From contig NZ_CP024011.1 in assembly GCF_002688565.1 (NCBI RefSeq), positions 2,170,001-2,234,000 of the forward strand: a stretch of 64,000 nt of DNA, given 5' to 3'. A program made the position numbers and the translations under genes. The DNA is from Acinetobacter sp. LoGeW2-3 (lineage in GTDB: Bacteria; Pseudomonadota; Gammaproteobacteria; Pseudomonadales; Moraxellaceae). How positions within the stretch are numbered: the first letter of the stretch is position 1; every line of letters begins with the position of its first letter. The notes beneath the pieces are model-generated. The model was given only the letters and a program-made list of their open reading frames with translations. It was not told the origin of the DNA and ran no database searches. Shown piece after piece: positions 9,200-19,196 of this stretch.

Positions 9200-10309
9200 A
9201 TGATCAACGACGATCAAAACACTACGACTTCTCTTGATTTGGCTAAGATTCGTGAAGATATCGATTCAGTTGATCAGCAAATTCAGCAACTTATCAACCG
9301 CCGTGCGCGTTTAGCAGAAGCTGTAGCAAAGGCAAAGTTTGCTTCGGAAGAGAATCCACTGTTTTACCGTCCTGAACGTGAAGCGCAGGTTTTGCGTAAT
9401 GTTATGGAACGCAATGAAGGCCCATTGTCAGATACGACCATGGCCCGTCTGTTCCGTGAAATCATGTCAGCTTGTTTAGCACTTGAAGCACCACAAAGTA
9501 TTGCTTTCCTAGGGCCTGTTGGTACCTATACACATTCAGCAGTTTTAAAACACTTCGGTCATGATGCTGTGGTACGTCCATTGCCAACCATTGATGAAGT
9601 GTTCCGCGAAGTAGAAGCAGGCAGTGCGCATTATGGTCTGATACCTGTTGAAAACTCATCTGAAGGTGTGGTGAACCATACTTTAGATTGTTTCAAGACT
9701 TCGCATTTGAATGTGATTGGTGAAGTTGAACTACCGATTCACCATCAGTTCCTGATTTCCGAAAATACCCGTAAAGACAGCATCAAACAGATCTATGCGC
9801 ACCAGCAAACACTTGCACAATGTCGTAAATGGTTAGATGCCCATTATCCAGGTGTGGAGCGTGTAGCGCTTAGCTCAAATGCTGAAGCAGCACGCCGTAT
9901 TCAAAATGAGTGGCATTCTGCTGCGATTGCCTCTGAAATTGCTGCGAATATCTATAATCTAGAGATTATGCACAGCAATATCGAAGACAATCCGGAAAAC
10001 ACCACACGTTTCCTGGTGATTGGTCGTGAAAAAGTGCCACAAAGCGGTAATGACAAAACTTCACTGCTGGTGTCAGCACATGATCGTGCCGGTGCATTGC
10101 TTGAAATTCTTGCACCATTTGCCAAGCACAACATTAGTCTAACAAGTATTGAAACTCGTCCTGCACTTCCTGAAAAATGGGCTTATGTATTCTTTATCGA
10201 TCTGGAAGGTCATATCGATCAGGAGCATGTTAAAGCTGCGATTGAAGAAATCCGCCCATTGGTGAAAGAAGTTCGCGTATTGGGTTCATATCCTCAAGCT
10301 GTACTTTAA
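9200..10309 (+). CDS. pheA: Bifunctional chorismate mutase/prephenate dehydratase
   Basis: Converts chorismate to prephenate and then phenylpyruvate, the committed route to phenylalanine. From ATG 9200 (GAAGGG at 9184-9189, 10 bases upstream) it is 369 residues: a helical chorismate mutase at about 11-90, a prephenate dehydratase starting at I-A-F-L-G-P-V-G-T-Y-T near 105, with T-T-R-F-L near 270, and a C-terminal ACT domain containing S-I-E-T-R-P for phenylalanine feedback. The frame could extend to 9131, but that lies before the predicted transcript start. First gene of the aromatic operon with hisC and tyrA/aroA. Confidence 0.95.
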   Translation: MINDDQNTTTSLDLAKIREDIDSVDQQIQQLINRRARLAEAVAKAKFASEENPLFYRPEREAQVLRNVMERNEGPLSDTTMARLFREIMSACLALEAPQSIAFLGPVGTYTHSAVLKHFGHDAVVRPLPTIDEVFREVEAGSAHYGLIPVENSSEGVVNHTLDCFKTSHLNVIGEVELPIHHQFLISENTRKDSIKQIYAHQQTLAQCRKWLDAHYPGVERVALSSNAEAARRIQNEWHSAAIASEIAANIYNLEIMHSNIEDNPENTTRFLVIGREKVPQSGNDKTSLLVSAHDRAGALLEILAPFAKHNISLTSIETRPALPEKWAYVFFIDLEGHIDQEHVKAAIEEIRPLVKEVRVLGSYPQAVL

Positions 10310-10374
10310 GTCAGCCATCTGTGGTCAGTGCGAGGGTGCTGACCGCTGTTTCACACGTAAATCGGAAGTATAAA

Positions 10375-11466
10375 ATGTCGTTCGTGCCAGCCAATCAAGG
10401 CATCTCAAAGTTAAAGCCATACCAACCAGGTAAGCCAATCAGTGAACTTGAACGTGAGTTAGGTATCACTGATATCGTGAAACTTGCTTCAAATGAAAAC
10501 CCATTGGGTTGTTCCGATAAGGTCAAAGAAGCAGTCGCTGCAGAACTGGCAGAAATTGGGCGTTATCCTGATGGTGGTGGTTTTATCCTGAAAGATCAGA
10601 TTAAGGCACAATTTGGTTTTAATCATGACCAGATTACTTTGGGTAATGGTTCAAACGACCTGCTGGAAATTTTTGCGCATACTTTTGTCTCAGATAAAGA
10701 TTCAGTGATTTATAGCCAGCACGCCTTCGCAGTTTATGCATTGGTAACTCAAGCGATTAATGCTGAAGCGATTGAAGTGCCAGCAAAAGGTTTCTCGCAT
10801 GACCTTGAAGCAATGGCGGCTGCAGTTAAAGACAATACCAAACTGATCTTCATCGCAAACCCAAACAACCCGACAGGGACATGGTTTGAAGAAGCTGAAT
10901 TTGAAGCGTTCATGCAGAAAGTTCCTGCGAATGTGATCGTGGTGCTAGATGAAGCGTATGTAGAATATTTCCCTGAGAACTTCAACAGCCTGAAATTCCT
11001 TCAACAATATCCAAACCTGATCGTGAGCCGTACCTTATCTAAATGCTATGGTTTGGCTGCGCTTCGTGTTGGTTTTGCACTGGCATCTGTTGAAGTAACT
11101 GACTTCTTGAACCGTATCCGTCAGCCATTCAACGTTAACCATTTGGCGATGGTTGCTGCCGTTGCTGCACTGAAAGATGAAGCATTTATTGAGAAATCTC
11201 GTGAAGTGAATAAAGCGGGTATGGCACAGCTAGAAGCTGGCTTTAAAGCTTTGGGCCTGAACTATGTACCATCTCGTGCTAACTTCATCTTGGTCGATGT
11301 ACAAGCTGATCCAGCAGAAACATTTAACAAGTTACTCAAAGAAGGTGTGATCGTACGTCCAGTCGGTATTCCGAATCACCTGCGCGTATCGATTGGTACG
11401 GAAGCTGAAAATGCCAAGTTCCTGACTGCATTGGGAAAAGTACTAGGTTTAGAGGCGAAAGCTTAA
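10375..11466 (+). CDS. hisC: Histidinol-phosphate/aromatic aminotransferase (HisC-like)
   Basis: PLP-dependent class I aminotransferase of the HisC family. From ATG 10375, which has GGAAG six bases upstream, it is 363 residues. It shows L-A-S-N-E-N-P-L-G near 33-41, N-P-N-N-P-T-G-T, D-E-A-Y-V-E-Y and the PLP lysine in R-T-L-S-K. Its place between pheA and tyrA/aroA, away from any other his genes, suggests that its main job is transamination of phenylpyruvate or hydroxyphenylpyruvate (or of prephenate), although it may also serve histidine synthesis. The start at GTG 10321 is rejected for lack of a ribosome site. Confidence 0.92.
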   Translation: MSFVPANQGISKLKPYQPGKPISELERELGITDIVKLASNENPLGCSDKVKEAVAAELAEIGRYPDGGGFILKDQIKAQFGFNHDQITLGNGSNDLLEIFAHTFVSDKDSVIYSQHAFAVYALVTQAINAEAIEVPAKGFSHDLEAMAAAVKDNTKLIFIANPNNPTGTWFEEAEFEAFMQKVPANVIVVLDEAYVEYFPENFNSLKFLQQYPNLIVSRTLSKCYGLAALRVGFALASVEVTDFLNRIRQPFNVNHLAMVAAVAALKDEAFIEKSREVNKAGMAQLEAGFKALGLNYVPSRANFILVDVQADPAETFNKLLKEGVIVRPVGIPNHLRVSIGTEAENAKFLTALGKVLGLEAKA

Positions 11467-11469
11467 GTT

Positions 11470-13716
11470 ATGTCGCAGCCACTGTTTGAAAAAGTTGCCT
11501 TTATCGGACTTGGCCTGATTGGTTCAAGTCTGGCGCGTGTCATCAAGGCCGAGCATTTAGCCAATGACATCGTGGCATCGACCCGCTCACAAAAAACCTT
11601 GGAAGATGCCAAAGCCTTGGGATTAATTTCCCAGGCATATGCGGATCCTGTGGACGCCGTCAAAGGTGCAGATCTGATCGTTCTGGCTTTACCGGTACGT
11701 GCAACGCAAAAGGTATTGGAAACCATCAAGCCATATTTAGCTGAAGGTACCATTATTACTGATGTGGGCAGTACCAAAGGCAATGTGGTAGATGCAGCCA
11801 AAGCTGTATTTGGTGACGCATTACCAGCAGGCTTTGTGCCGGGGCATCCAATTGCCGGTGCGGAACATACCGGTGTGCATGCAGGTAAGGTCGATCTGTT
11901 TGCCAATCACAAGGTGATTTTGACGCCGTTACCGACGAGTGCAGCGTGGGCCGTCGATAAACTGATTCAACTGTGGCAAGCGGCAAAAGCGGAAGTGATT
12001 TGCATGGATGTGGAAAAGCACGATGAAGTGCTGGCCCACACCAGTCATCTTCCGCATCTGATGGCCTTTAACCTGGTCGAACAACTGGCCAAGCGCGAAG
12101 ACAATCTGGATATTTTTCGTTATGCTGCCGGTGGCTTCCGCGACTTTTCGCGCATCGCTGCCAGTGATCCACAAATGTGGCATGATATCTTTTTTGCCAA
12201 TAAAAAAGCAATTCTCAGTGCCGTGGATGGCTTTGAGGCACAGCTGGCAATTATCCGCAAGCTGATCGAAGATGAAGATTCCCAAGCATTAATGGGCTTA
12301 TTGGGACATGCACAGGCAGCTCGCCAGCATTTCAACCATATGCTCGCCAAGAAACCTTTCATGGAGAAAAATAACGTGACACAACAATTTACCATTCAGC
12401 CGGGTGCCAAGAAATTCCAAGGTAAATTTACTGTGCCAGGTGACAAATCTGTGTCACACCGTTCCATTATGTTTGGTGCCATCGCTGAAGGCACCACGCA
12501 TGTGACCGGGTTCCTTGAAGGTGAAGATGCTTTAGCAACATTGCAAGCTTTCCGTGATATGGGTGTGAGCATTGAAGGCCCGAAAAATGGTGAAGTGACT
12601 ATTCACGGTGTAGGCATGCAAGGCCTGAAAGCACCACAGTCTGCGCTATATATGGGTAACTCTGGTACGTCGATGCGTCTGCTTTCTGGCATGTTGTCAG
12701 CGCAGAAATTTGATTCGGTGATGACTGGTGATGCATCGCTGTCTAAACGTCCAATGGAGCGTATTGCCAAGCCATTACGTGAAATGGGTGCGCAAATCCA
12801 GACTACGGGTGAACGTGGTACACCACCAGTATCGATTACCGGTAATCAGAACTTAAAAGGCATTCAATACGACCTGCCAATGGCATCAGCTCAGGTGAAA
12901 TCAGGGATCTTGCTGGCTGGTCTATGGGCGGAAGGTGAAACTTCTGTGACAGAACCAGAACCAACCCGTGACCATACTGAACGTATGTTACGTGCGTTTG
13001 GTTATGATGTGAAAACTGAAGGTAACCGTATTTCACTGCAAGGTGGTGGCAAGCTGGTAGGTACTAATATCCAAGTGCCATCGGATATTTCATCTGCGGC
13101 TTTCTTTATGGTCGGCGCGGCAATCACTGAAAATGCTGACGTGACTTTAGAAGCGGTAGGCATTAACCCGACTCGTACTGGTGTGATTGAAATTCTGAAA
13201 CAGATGGGTGCCGACATCACAGTTGCAAACGAACGTATTGCCGGCGGTGAACCGATTGCTGATATTCGTATTCGTGGTACACGTACATTGAAAGGCATTC
13301 ATATGCCGGAAGATCAAGTACCATTGGCAATTGATGAATTCCCGGCACTGTTCATTGCTGCGGCATGTGCAGAAGGTCAAACGATTCTAACTGGTGCGGC
13401 TGAGCTGCGTGTGAAAGAATCAGACCGAATCCAAGTTATGGCAGATGGCCTGAAAACCATGGGTATTGACTGCACACCAACTGATGACGGCATCATCATC
13501 GAAGGTAAAGGTAAGACAGGCGACTGGTCACCAATCTTTACTGGTGGTGAAATCGAATCACATCATGACCACCGTATTGCGATGAGCTTCTCGATTGCAG
13601 GCCTGCGTAACTCAGGTGAAATTAAGATTGTGGGCACTGAAACCGTCGCAACCAGCTTCCCGACGTTCACTGAACTGACTTCTCAAGCCGGACTGGCGAT
13701 TGAAGTGACAGAATAA
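11470..13716 (+). CDS. tyrA-aroA: Fused prephenate dehydrogenase-EPSP synthase
   Basis: A natural fusion of 748 residues. The N-terminal part (about 1-295) is a TyrA-type prephenate/arogenate dehydrogenase with the NAD motif G-L-G-L-I-G-S near 12-18 and the H-P-I-A-G segment near 126. A short linker around 296-305 leads into 5-enolpyruvylshikimate-3-phosphate synthase (about 306-748), with G-D-K-S-V-S-H-R-S, G-N-S-G-T-S-M-R, R-V-K-E-S-D-R and H-H-D-H-R-I-A-M. The first half makes the tyrosine precursor, the second half the chorismate precursor. Fusion is known in Acinetobacter and pseudomonads. It begins three bases after hisC, so it is translationally coupled. Confidence 0.95.
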   Translation: MSQPLFEKVAFIGLGLIGSSLARVIKAEHLANDIVASTRSQKTLEDAKALGLISQAYADPVDAVKGADLIVLALPVRATQKVLETIKPYLAEGTIITDVGSTKGNVVDAAKAVFGDALPAGFVPGHPIAGAEHTGVHAGKVDLFANHKVILTPLPTSAAWAVDKLIQLWQAAKAEVICMDVEKHDEVLAHTSHLPHLMAFNLVEQLAKREDNLDIFRYAAGGFRDFSRIAASDPQMWHDIFFANKKAILSAVDGFEAQLAIIRKLIEDEDSQALMGLLGHAQAARQHFNHMLAKKPFMEKNNVTQQFTIQPGAKKFQGKFTVPGDKSVSHRSIMFGAIAEGTTHVTGFLEGEDALATLQAFRDMGVSIEGPKNGEVTIHGVGMQGLKAPQSALYMGNSGTSMRLLSGMLSAQKFDSVMTGDASLSKRPMERIAKPLREMGAQIQTTGERGTPPVSITGNQNLKGIQYDLPMASAQVKSGILLAGLWAEGETSVTEPEPTRDHTERMLRAFGYDVKTEGNRISLQGGGKLVGTNIQVPSDISSAAFFMVGAAITENADVTLEAVGINPTRTGVIEILKQMGADITVANERIAGGEPIADIRIRGTRTLKGIHMPEDQVPLAIDEFPALFIAAACAEGQTILTGAAELRVKESDRIQVMADGLKTMGIDCTPTDDGIIIEGKGKTGDWSPIFTGGEIESHHDHRIAMSFSIAGLRNSGEIKIVGTETVATSFPTFTELTSQAGLAIEVTE

Positions 13717-13732
13717 TTCTAAAATTTATATG

Positions 13733-13764
13733 AAACAGCCAAGCTTTTGCTTGGCTGTTTTGTT
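13733..13764 (+). terminator. Terminator of the aromatic operon
   Basis: Perfect 12-base arms, AAACAGCCAAGC and its complement, around a TTTT loop, followed by a T-rich tract. It separates tyrA/aroA from the next gene. Confidence 0.85.
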
Positions 13765-13816
13765 TATATTGGCTTATGCTAAACCCATACAAGAAAAAAG
13801 CCATTTGGATGTAGCG

Positions 13817-14182
13817 ATGCGAAAATTAAAATTTATGGCCAATACTCAAAGCCAGCAACAATTACAGGACAGTCGTGAGACCCAGGAGTATGTCGCGCAA
13901 TTTCTTGCGGGCGAACTCGGAAAATATGGCTTTCAAACGCTGCCACAAAGTGGTGGACAAGTCGCTGTTGCAGTCGATGAGCATGCATTACCACTTTCAG
14001 TGAGCTGTGAAAGTCGTGACAGTGAAGGGCATTTTGTCTGTGAAATTGCATCTTATCCGGATGAAGGGCAAGATTGGCTGGATCGAATTACCGAACAGAG
14101 CCTGCTTAATCAGTTAGCGCAGGCAGTAGAAGCTTCACTCAAGGAACAAGAAAGCTTTACTGAATTCGAGTGGAAGAACTAA
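13817..14182 (+). CDS. Uncharacterised 121-residue protein
   Basis: I do not recognise a family. The open frame extends back to 13730, but that start would overlap the operon terminator, so ATG 13817 is preferred; ATG 13835 is also possible. The product is soluble, acidic and Gln/Glu-rich, with no signal peptide from the chosen start. Residues about 15-40 look helical, the middle has alternating strands with two cysteines in an S-C-E-S-R-D...V-C-E-I arrangement, and the C-terminal 35 residues look helical. A transcript could come from readthrough or a weak local promoter. Closed by a clear terminator at 14196. Confidence 0.65.
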   Translation: MRKLKFMANTQSQQQLQDSRETQEYVAQFLAGELGKYGFQTLPQSGGQVAVAVDEHALPLSVSCESRDSEGHFVCEIASYPDEGQDWLDRITEQSLLNQLAQAVEASLKEQESFTEFEWKN

Positions 14183-14195
14183 GTCTTTTCAAAAC

Positions 14196-14224
14196 AAAAA
14201 AGCGGCCGTTAAGCCGCTTTTTTT
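14196..14224. terminator. Bidirectional intrinsic terminator
   Basis: AAAAAAGCGGC, six-base loop, GCCGCTTTTTTT, between convergent genes. Confidence 0.85.
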
Positions 14225-14236
14225 ATTGATATCATT

Positions 14237-14866
14237 TTACAACGTTAAAAAGCGCGTAATCGCAATACGCATCTGTTTTAGATAACCAGTAAAGAAATGG
14301 TTGGCACCAGGCAGGATGGTGAGCAAGTGGCGCTGCGGCTTGGCCCATTCGATCAGATCTGACAATAAGGTCACATCGTCGGCTTCGCCATGCAGGAATA
14401 GAATGTCACCTTTAATATGCGGTGTCACATAGTGGCGCAAACCTGCCACAGTCGCAGTTGGTAAGCCACATAAAATCATCTGCTTTGGTTGCAGTTCTAC
14501 AGGCAAAACTGCATAGCTTTTGGCCATTACATGTGCACCAAAGCTAAAACCACCTGCATAAAATGGCAGACCGATATGCTGGCTACGAGCAAATTTAATG
14601 ATTTCAAGCGTATCTTCAGTTTCACCATAGCCTTCATCGTGAACGCCTTCACTTTGACCGGAACCACGGAAACTTGGACGATAAACAACACAACCACGCT
14701 CTAAAAACATTTGTGCCAGCAATACTGGAACCTTATGTTGGGGCGTGCCGCCTTGCAATGGATGGGGGTGGCATACAACCGCGAATCCTTTCACTTCACC
14801 CTGAGGATAATCCACAAAAACTTCTATTTGACCTGCAGGACCCTGAAGGAAAATTTGCTCGGACAT
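14237..14866 (-). CDS. Alpha/beta-hydrolase
   Basis: A 209-residue minimal alpha/beta-hydrolase of the type often listed as a dienelactone-hydrolase-like or CocE-related protein. It shows the oxyanion strand V-V-C-H-P-H-P, the G-S-G-Q-S turn, the nucleophile elbow G-F-S-F-G near 107-111 with Ser109, a G-E-A-D-D acid loop and a C-terminal G-A-N-H-F-F carrying the catalytic His. All triad parts are present, so it is likely active. The substrate is unknown. It is a single gene transcribed away from yaaA, with no lid domain and no signal peptide, so cytoplasmic. Confidence 0.85.
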   Translation of the reverse strand: MSEQIFLQGPAGQIEVFVDYPQGEVKGFAVVCHPHPLQGGTPQHKVPVLLAQMFLERGCVVYRPSFRGSGQSEGVHDEGYGETEDTLEIIKFARSQHIGLPFYAGGFSFGAHVMAKSYAVLPVELQPKQMILCGLPTATVAGLRHYVTPHIKGDILFLHGEADDVTLLSDLIEWAKPQRHLLTILPGANHFFTGYLKQMRIAITRFLTL

Positions 14867-14991
14867 AGGAGAATCGATAAATGAGGGAGAGAAAGGTATA
14901 TTTTAACGATTGTATTAAGCAAAAACATGAATTGGAATTAAAATAACTTGACTGATATAGTTTGATTAATCACTTTTTAACCAGGTTGGCT

Positions 14992-15774
14992 ATGCTCGCA
15001 TTAATTTCCCCTGCAAAAACTCTCGACTACGAAACATCTCTACCAACAGATCAGCATACCCAAGCAAGATTGCTGCAACATTCCCAGGAATTGATAGAAG
15101 TTGCTAGCAAGTTATCAGCAACAGAAATTGCCAGCCTGATGTCGGTAAGTGAAAAAATTGCCAAACTTAACGTTGAGCGTTTCCGTGACTGGCAACCAGA
15201 ATTTGATCTGTCGAATGCACGACAAGCGATTTTTGCTTTTAAGGGTGATGTCTATACTGGCTTAGATGCTTATAACCTGAAAGATGATCATATTAATTAT
15301 GCACAGGATCATCTGCGTATGCTTTCCGGTTTATATGGTCTGTTACGTCCACTTGATCTGATGATGCCATATCGACTGGAAATGGGAACTAAACTTGCTA
15401 ATCCGCGTGGTCATAACTTGTATGAGTTCTGGGGGCATACCATTACTGAGCTGATTAATCATGATCTTGCAGCTGCGAATTCAGAGCTTTTGGTGAATAT
15501 TGCTTCGGATGAATACTACAAATCTGTGAAGGAAAGCAAAATTCAAGCAGAGATTATCAAGCCAGTATTCCTAGATCAGAAAAATGGCAAATACAAAGTC
15601 ATTAGCTTCTATGCCAAAAAAGCCCGTGGCCTGATGGCGCGTTTTATTATTGAAAACCAGATTGATCGGGTAGAAGGCTTGAAAGGTTTTAATACTGAAG
15701 GTTATTACTTTGATGCGGAGAGTTCCCTGAAAGGTGAACTGGTCTTTAAGCGTGATGAACAGCTGGCTGCTTAA
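14992..15774 (+). CDS. yaaA: Peroxide stress protein YaaA (DUF328)
   Basis: Homologue of E. coli YaaA, which limits oxidative damage by lowering free iron under peroxide stress and binds DNA. From ATG 14992 (AGG six bases upstream) it is 260 residues and opens with [10 protein letters not shown], the family signature. Further hallmarks are F-K-G-D-V-Y-T-G-L near 83-91, [12 protein letters not shown] and N-L-Y-E-F-W-G. The ATG at 14962 lies in what is probably the promoter region. Monocistronic with a terminator at 15791. Confidence 0.93.
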   Translation: MLALISPAKTLDYETSLPTDQHTQARLLQHSQELIEVASKLSATEIASLMSVSEKIAKLNVERFRDWQPEFDLSNARQAIFAFKGDVYTGLDAYNLKDDHINYAQDHLRMLSGLYGLLRPLDLMMPYRLEMGTKLANPRGHNLYEFWGHTITELINHDLAAANSELLVNIASDEYYKSVKESKIQAEIIKPVFLDQKNGKYKVISFYAKKARGLMARFIIENQIDRVEGLKGFNTEGYYFDAESSLKGELVFKRDEQLAA

Positions 15775-15790
15775 GTAGACATAATGAATT

Positions 15791-15822
15791 AAAAAAGGAT
15801 CACCTTTAGGTGGTCTTTTTTT
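15791..15822 (+). terminator. yaaA terminator
   Basis: AAAAAAGGATCACC-TTTA-GGTGGTCTTTTTTT, one G-T pair in the stem, then T-run. Confidence 0.8.
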
Positions 15823-16165
15823 ATGCATGAATAATAAAGTATTAAAAAAGTGCATATTTTGAATTTTTATTTCTTGGAAATAAGAACTTTGCTATAAAAA
15901 GATGCATTAATTTCAAAGGGAAGCATTTAACTTTTGTTCAAATATCAGAGGGTAATGGTTGAAGATTCAAGTAGCACAAGGTAAATGGCTCTGTTAACGA
16001 TTATGGCAAGCAATTAGAAGGGGATTAATTTAGTGCCCTAAAATAAATCAAATTACAGATTCATAACATAGATTACAATTCATATAAATTCTCACCTACT
16101 TTGTCACATGATTAATTGATAATTTGTCCACACAATCTTAAAAATGTAAAAGAATGCATATAATT
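15823..16165. other. AT-rich intergenic region
   Basis: About 340 bases, strongly AT-rich, with no frame I can support and no clear hairpin. It is presumably the promoter region of the small gene at 16166. Confidence 0.5.
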
Positions 16166-16327
16166 ATGAAAAGTTATGTAATCCCTGTTTGCGCGCTAGT
16201 GGTGGGTATTCTGGGGTATTGTGTCTATAAACAAATTGAAAATAAGCGCCAGCAAGCAGTGCTTCGCATCATTGAAGATGCCAAGAGTTCCTTGCAGGCA
16301 ATTGAAGCCAAGCATATTCGTCATTAA
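16166..16327 (+). CDS. Small single-pass membrane protein, 53 residues
   Basis: A short open frame with ATG at 16166 and TAA at 16325-16327. The product opens MKSYVIPVCALVVGILGYCV, a strong transmembrane segment at about 4-21, followed by a charged helical tail with K-Q-I-E-N-K-R-Q-Q, I-I-E-D-A-K and A-I-E-A-K-H. This single-pass anchor plus short amphipathic cytoplasmic or periplasmic helix is typical of small bacterial membrane proteins. No strong ribosome site is visible, only an AT-rich leader. I do not know the family. Sense of the amino-acid pattern makes chance coding unlikely. Confidence 0.6.
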   Translation: MKSYVIPVCALVVGILGYCVYKQIENKRQQAVLRIIEDAKSSLQAIEAKHIRH

Positions 16328-16449
16328 GGTTTTATAGGGTTTAGAAGGCTGTTAACTGCATAAAATTAATTGCATTTATTAGATGACTGAACAGTTAAGA
16401 AGTGAATAGATAATTAAATTTAAATTTTAGAAACAATAAAAAATCAATG

Positions 16450-16458
16450 TGTTATAAT
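16450..16458 (+). promoter_or_regulatory. Extended -10 element of a possible small RNA
   Basis: TGT followed by a perfect TATAAT at 16453-16458. There is no good -35, as is usual with extended -10 promoters. Predicted transcript start is near 16465. Confidence 0.5.
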
Positions 16459-16463
16459 TCTGA

Positions 16464-16552
16464 AAACGAAAAATTGGATCAGGTTTAAGTTATTGTAAAT
16501 AATTGATTCAATTCATTTATTAATGAGCTGCATAAGGTTATGCAGCTTTTTT
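16464..16552 (+). ncRNA. Candidate small RNA of about 88 nt
   Basis: Between the extended -10 and a textbook terminator lies a non-coding stretch with no credible start codon or frame. It holds a small inverted repeat, AATTGA-T-TCAATT, near 16501-16514. It ends with a 10-base perfect stem, AGCTGCATAA and TTATGCAGCT at 16526-16547, followed by seven T. Length and architecture match a Hfq-type small RNA. No match to a named RNA is claimed. It could also be an attenuated leader of the permease downstream. Confidence 0.45.
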
Positions 16553-16618
16553 GTTTAGTTTTTTTGGATCTTAATTCACGGTTAATTTTTCACTGTGTTT
16601 TAAGATTACGTGACCCGT

Positions 16619-16690
16619 CGAATAGCGATGCTGGCATATTCGTTGCTAACTCATCCGCAAAATCCTTTACTTATAAAGTATATGGATTTT
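16619..16690 (+). promoter_or_regulatory. Two-hairpin leader before the purine permease
   Basis: Inverted repeats CGAATA/TATTCG at 16619-16642 and AAAATCC/GGATTTT at 16659-16690, the latter with a nested TACTT-ATA-AAGTA. They sit 45-115 bases before the permease start. The conserved core of the purine riboswitch is not present, so this is a structural observation only. Confidence 0.35.
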
Positions 16691-16733
16691 AAGGAATGCT
16701 CAGGCATAAAGTTTACTCAATAGGGGCTAGGTC

Positions 16734-18056
16734 ATGACGACTCCTAATCCATCTTCCGAAAACATGCTGGAACGTCTGTTCAAACTGAGTGAAAACAAAA
16801 CCAGTTTCCGTACAGAAGTTCTTGCAGGTGTGACTACATTCTTAACGATGTGTTACATCATTATTGTCAACCCGATGATCTTATCCGAAACAGGAATGGA
16901 TCATGGGGCTGTCTTCGTTGCAACCTGTCTTGCAGCCGCGATCGGCTGTCTGGTGATGGGCCTTGTAGCGAACTATCCAATTGCGCTTGCACCCGGCATG
17001 GGCTTGAACGCTTTCTTTACCTATTCTGTGTGTTTGGGAATGGGTGTGCCATGGCAAACTGCATTGGGCGCAGTTTTTGTGTCAGGTCTGGTATTCATTG
17101 CCATCAGTATGTTCAAAATACGTGAGGCGATTGTCAATGCCATTCCAATGTCCTTAAAACTGGCGATTGGTGGTGGTATTGGTCTGTTCCTGGCGTTAGT
17201 TGCCCTGAAGAATGCAGGTATTATTGTTGATAATCCAGCGACCTTAGTCGGTCTGGGTGATTTGAAACAGCCAACAGTTATGCTTGCGCTATTAGGCTTC
17301 CTGCTCGTAGTCGTGATGCATCACTTCAAAGTGCGTGGCGCAATTATTATCAGTATTCTGGTGATCACTGCAATTTCTACAGCATTAGGCTATAACCAGT
17401 TCCAAGGCGTAGTTGGTGAGATTCCTTCACTTGCTCCGACCTTCCTGCAAATGGACTTCCAGGGGTTGTTTACTGCCAGCCTGATCGGCGTGATTTTCGT
17501 GTTCTTCCTGGTGGATCTGTTTGACTCGACTGGTACGCTGGTCGGTGTTTCACACCGTGCAGGCCTGTTAAAAGATGGCAAATTACCACGTCTGAAAAAA
17601 GCACTATTTGCCGATTCTTCTGCAATTGTTGCGGGTGCGGCACTTGGTACTTCATCAACAACACCTTATATCGAATCTTCTGCGGGTGTAGCAGCAGGTG
17701 GCCGTACTGGTTTGACTGCTGTTGTTGTTGGCTTACTGTTTATTGCCTGCTTGTTCTTGGCACCATTGGCACAATCCGTACCAGGCTTTGCAACTGCACC
17801 AGCCTTGCTGTTCGTTGGTGTGTTGATGATTCAGGGTATCGTTCATATTGATTGGGAAGATATCACTGAAGCAGTTCCAGCATTCTTGACCATTGTGTTT
17901 ATGCCATTCACTTACTCAATTGCAGATGGTATCGCAATGGGCTTCATCAGCTATGCATTGATCAAATTGCTGACTGGTAAAGCATCAACTGTACCGTACA
18001 TGGTATGGATTATTGCCGTATTATGGGCATTGAAGTTCTGGATGTTTGGCGGCTAA
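16734..18056 (+). CDS. NCS2-family purine base permease (AzgA/GhxP-like)
   Basis: Inner-membrane proton symporter for adenine, guanine or hypoxanthine. The 440 residues form about 12-14 membrane segments. Family marks of the AzgA-like branch are T-E-V-L-A-G-V-T-T-F-L-T-M-C-Y near 24-38, A-P-G-M-G-L-N-A-F-F near 84-93, D-L-F-D-S-T-G-T-L near 262-270 and G-T-S-S-T-T-P-Y-I-E-S near 303-313. The adenine deaminase gene follows after 77 bases and a terminator, which suggests adenine as a main substrate. Which purine is preferred cannot be read from sequence. Confidence 0.9.
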   Translation: MTTPNPSSENMLERLFKLSENKTSFRTEVLAGVTTFLTMCYIIIVNPMILSETGMDHGAVFVATCLAAAIGCLVMGLVANYPIALAPGMGLNAFFTYSVCLGMGVPWQTALGAVFVSGLVFIAISMFKIREAIVNAIPMSLKLAIGGGIGLFLALVALKNAGIIVDNPATLVGLGDLKQPTVMLALLGFLLVVVMHHFKVRGAIIISILVITAISTALGYNQFQGVVGEIPSLAPTFLQMDFQGLFTASLIGVIFVFFLVDLFDSTGTLVGVSHRAGLLKDGKLPRLKKALFADSSAIVAGAALGTSSTTPYIESSAGVAAGGRTGLTAVVVGLLFIACLFLAPLAQSVPGFATAPALLFVGVLMIQGIVHIDWEDITEAVPAFLTIVFMPFTYSIADGIAMGFISYALIKLLTGKASTVPYMVWIIAVLWALKFWMFGG

Positions 18057-18075
18057 TTTTTGTCAAATTCAGAAA

Positions 18076-18104
18076 GGGTGTAAACTCAGTTTGCGCCCTT
18101 TTTT
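18076..18104 (+). terminator. Permease terminator
   Basis: GGGTGTAAAC-TCA-GTTTGCGCCC with two G-T pairs, then six T. Confidence 0.75.
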
Positions 18105-18121
18105 ATTTTTCTCAGGTTTAA

Positions 18122-19141
<1,020 letters not shown>

Positions 19142-19151
19142 AATTGTTATA

Positions 19152-19177
19152 AAAGGTGGAGTTTGCTCTGCCTTTTT
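19152..19177 (+). terminator. Probable terminator after adenine deaminase
   Basis: AAAGGTGGAG-TTTG-CTCTGCCTTTTT; two G-T pairs in the stem, short T-run. Confidence 0.55.
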
Positions 19178-19196
19178 CTGTTGAATGAGTAGATTG

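Noticed and set aside
16559..16733. Purine riboswitch before the purine permease
   Set aside because: The conserved loop and junction bases of the purine aptamer are missing; only generic hairpins are seen.
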